Source: an uncultured Mucispirillum sp.
GTDB lineage: Bacteria > Chrysiogenota > Deferribacteres > Deferribacterales > Mucispirillaceae
Length of the DNA stretch: 6,493 nucleotides
Direction: 5' to 3'
Assembly: GCA_945929285.1 (NCBI GenBank)
Contig: CAMEOC010000062.1
Location: 1-6,493, forward strand
Positions 6,453-6,493 of the stretch are shown in pieces. How positions within the stretch are numbered: position 1 is the first letter of the stretch; each line of letters opens with the position of its first letter. Below the pieces are notes generated by a model, which saw only the letters and a list, made by a program, of their open reading frames with translations, was not told the origin of the DNA and searched no databases. The position numbers were made by a program, and so were the translations under genes.

Positions 6453-6493
6453 TTACCATTCCATACCTGTCATAACATCTCCAGCATCCGCAC
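6453..6493 (-). pseudogene. acn: upstream part of the acn frame ending in an in-frame TAA (gene continues beyond window)
   Basis: Reading in the same frame as the downstream aconitase ORF, 6456-6491 encodes ADAGDVMTGMEW, then TAA at 6453-6455, then LKMPKLIGV. Human mitochondrial aconitase has ADAVDVMAGIPWELKCPK at this place, from memory of the family. The stop therefore replaces a single conserved Glu codon, and a GAA-to-TAA change would explain it. Both flanks remain well conserved, which argues for a recent change or a base-calling error rather than long decay. The rest of the N-terminal region lies outside the window. Confidence 0.8.

Noticed and set aside
6453..6455. Alternative genetic code in which TAA is sense
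   Set aside because: TAA is the normal terminal stop of rsmE, tadA and the ankyrin gene, and of acn itself, so it functions as a stop in this genome.

Overview
The window is strongly A+T-rich and carries no RNA genes, mobile elements, CRISPR arrays or phage genes. It is a chromosomal housekeeping stretch from a low-GC Gram-negative-like bacterium. The set of mitochondrial-type aconitase, an isocitrate dehydrogenase with NAD-type residues, a roughly 460-residue citrate synthase and an apparently exported ankyrin protein would suit a Deferribacterota member such as a Mucispirillum relative. That placement is inference from composition and gene style, not from a search.

Layout. Plus strand, left: the 3' end of rsmE (16S rRNA m3U1498 methyltransferase) overlaps by 8 bases with tadA (tRNA adenosine-34 deaminase), so two RNA-modification genes are translationally linked. 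tadA ends exactly where a convergent minus-strand ankyrin-repeat gene ends (723/724, no gap). Minus strand, right to left: aconitase (acn), isocitrate dehydrogenase (icd) and citrate synthase (gltA) form a tight operon with 11- and 12-base gaps, in which each downstream Shine-Dalgarno overlaps the upstream stop codon. Together they convert oxaloacetate plus acetyl-CoA through citrate and isocitrate to 2-oxoglutarate. A 15-bp hairpin with a GAAA loop follows gltA, and then comes the ankyrin locus.

Two genes are broken by what look like single-base changes. (1) The aconitase frame carries an in-frame TAA at 6453-6455 within a conserved family motif. The apparent ATG start at 6446 is therefore an internal codon, and the open part lacks the N-terminal third of the enzyme. 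(2) The ankyrin ORF lacks its N-terminus, while a 38-codon ORF encoding a signal anchor lies just upstream in another frame. One extra A in the A5 run at 1930-1934 would fuse them into a 438-residue exported ankyrin protein. The same extra A would also make an imperfect inverted repeat at that spot perfect. These may be real mutations, slippage variants, recoding or sequence errors; the window alone cannot decide.

No convincing new multi-gene system is visible. The points most worth checking are the two disruptions, the inverted repeat at the ankyrin frameshift, and the predicted NAD+ specificity of the isocitrate dehydrogenase.
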